Part shown: piece after piece, positions 63,389 through 64,000 of the stretch
Position numbering within the stretch: the stretch's first letter is position 1
Layout of the letters: each line of letters starts with the position of its first letter
From: Candidatus Pelagibacter communis
Lineage (GTDB): Bacteria > Pseudomonadota > Alphaproteobacteria > Pelagibacterales > Pelagibacteraceae
Assembly (NCBI RefSeq): GCF_001179925.1
Contig: NZ_CVSF01000067.1
Coordinates: 1-64,000, forward strand
DNA length: 64,000 bases
Direction of reading: 5' to 3'
Made by a program: the position numbers and the translations under genes
The notes under the pieces: model-generated
Told to the model about the DNA's origin: nothing
Seen by the model: only the letters and a program-made list of their open reading frames with translations
The model's database searches: none

Positions 63389-64000
63389 TTGAAGAAAAAT
63401 AAAATTTCAAAAAATTGGATCAACAAACAATCAAGAGATGCTTATGTACGACAATCTAAAATTGACGGTTATAGGGCTAGATCTGCATATAAATTAATTG
63501 AGATAGATCAAAAATATAAAATTTTTAAAACAGGATTGACCGTAATTGATATTGGTGCAGCACCTGGTAGTTGGTCTCAATATGCTTCAAAAGTTGTCAA
63601 AAAAGGAAAAATAATTTCTATCGACTTAAAAGAAATGGAAATAATATTAAACACACTTCAGATTAAAGGAGATTTTACTTTAAAAGAAACTCAAGAAAAA
63701 ATTAAAAAATTATTAACTAAAAAATCTAATGTTGTTATGTCTGACATGGCTGTTAATACGACTGGTATAAAAGACCTTGACTCAATCCAAACAGGAGAAT
63801 TGTGTAAAGAAGCCATGTTGTTCTCAAAAGATATTTTAATTGAAAAAGGGTATTTTATATCAAAAATATTCATGGGTAGTACTTTTAATGAAATTGTCGC
63901 ACTAGGAAAAAAAATCTTTAAAGAAGTTAAGGTTTTTAAACCAAAATCAAGTCGTAAAGATTCCAAAGAAAGTTTTATAATTTGTAAAAATTTAAGATAG
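63389..64000 (+). CDS. rlmE: 23S rRNA (uridine-2552-2'-O)-methyltransferase RlmE
   Basis: SAM-dependent methyltransferase (FtsJ/RrmJ) that modifies U2552 in the A loop of 23S rRNA. RARSAYKLIEID near residue 29 contains the catalytic lysine. VIDIGAAPGSWSQYA binds SAM and MSDMAVNTTG carries the catalytic aspartate. The start is TTG directly after the upstream stop. The length of 203 residues is normal, and the gene is complete, ending at the last base of the window. Confidence 0.96.
   Translation: MKKNKISKNWINKQSRDAYVRQSKIDGYRARSAYKLIEIDQKYKIFKTGLTVIDIGAAPGSWSQYASKVVKKGKIISIDLKEMEIILNTLQIKGDFTLKETQEKIKKLLTKKSNVVMSDMAVNTTGIKDLDSIQTGELCKEAMLFSKDILIEKGYFISKIFMGSTFNEIVALGKKIFKEVKVFKPKSSRKDSKESFIICKNLR

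Overview
The window is a gene-dense, very AT-rich stretch of bacterial chromosome. Genes abut or overlap by a few bases almost everywhere and no gap exceeds about 215 bases. The gene set matches a streamlined marine alphaproteobacterium of the SAR11 clade (Candidatus Pelagibacter type): a blue-tuned proteorhodopsin followed by ferredoxin and ferredoxin reductase genes, an EhuBCDA-type osmolyte/amino-acid ABC transporter, an alphaproteobacterial single-cysteine DksA, and Lys/Asn/Ile-rich proteins. The taxon is inferred from content and composition; no search was run. No insertion sequence, prophage, CRISPR array or rRNA was seen.

Bases 1-20421 hold a rearranged division and cell wall (dcw) cluster, all on the + strand: ftsZ, rsmH, ftsL, ftsI, a fused murE-murF, mraY, murD, ftsW, murG, murC, murB, ddl, ftsQ, a 233-residue truncated FtsA-like gene, lpxC, bamD and ligA. 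Two things stand out. ftsZ sits at the front of the cluster instead of after ftsA. The gene in the ftsA slot appears to keep only the 1A/1C part and the C-terminal amphipathic helix of FtsA, without the ATPase half.

Bases 20404-36155 carry housekeeping genes on both strands: an M24 aminopeptidase, a UvrD helicase, an AsmA-like protein, fumC, a MazG-like pyrophosphohydrolase, nadC-nadA, tRNA-Leu(GAG), a small cytidylyltransferase, ygfZ, a dihydroorotase with an altered metal motif, a glycosyltransferase, a GalE-like epimerase, an SMR transporter and prpE. Several convergent pairs share overlapping stop codons.

Bases 36156-44741 are the light and uptake region. Proteorhodopsin has a leader rich in inverted repeats and its own terminator. 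It is followed by ferredoxin, ferredoxin-NADP reductase and a GST. Then come a PhyH dioxygenase, a MOSC protein and ehuBCDA, with a hairpin between the binding protein and permease genes. Opposite lies dksA, with two coupled microprotein ORFs (42 and 32 residues) too short for usual gene calling.

Bases 44771-54420 hold two membrane or lipid-linked glycosyltransferases, PEP carboxylase, an SOS-controlled umuDC pair flanked by two secreted lyase-fold proteins, a GFA-family protein and a glycerate kinase-like protein. Bases 54421-64000 hold tolC, recA, alaS, icd (opposite strand), psd, pssA, a GT8-like glycosyltransferase and rlmE, which ends at the last base.
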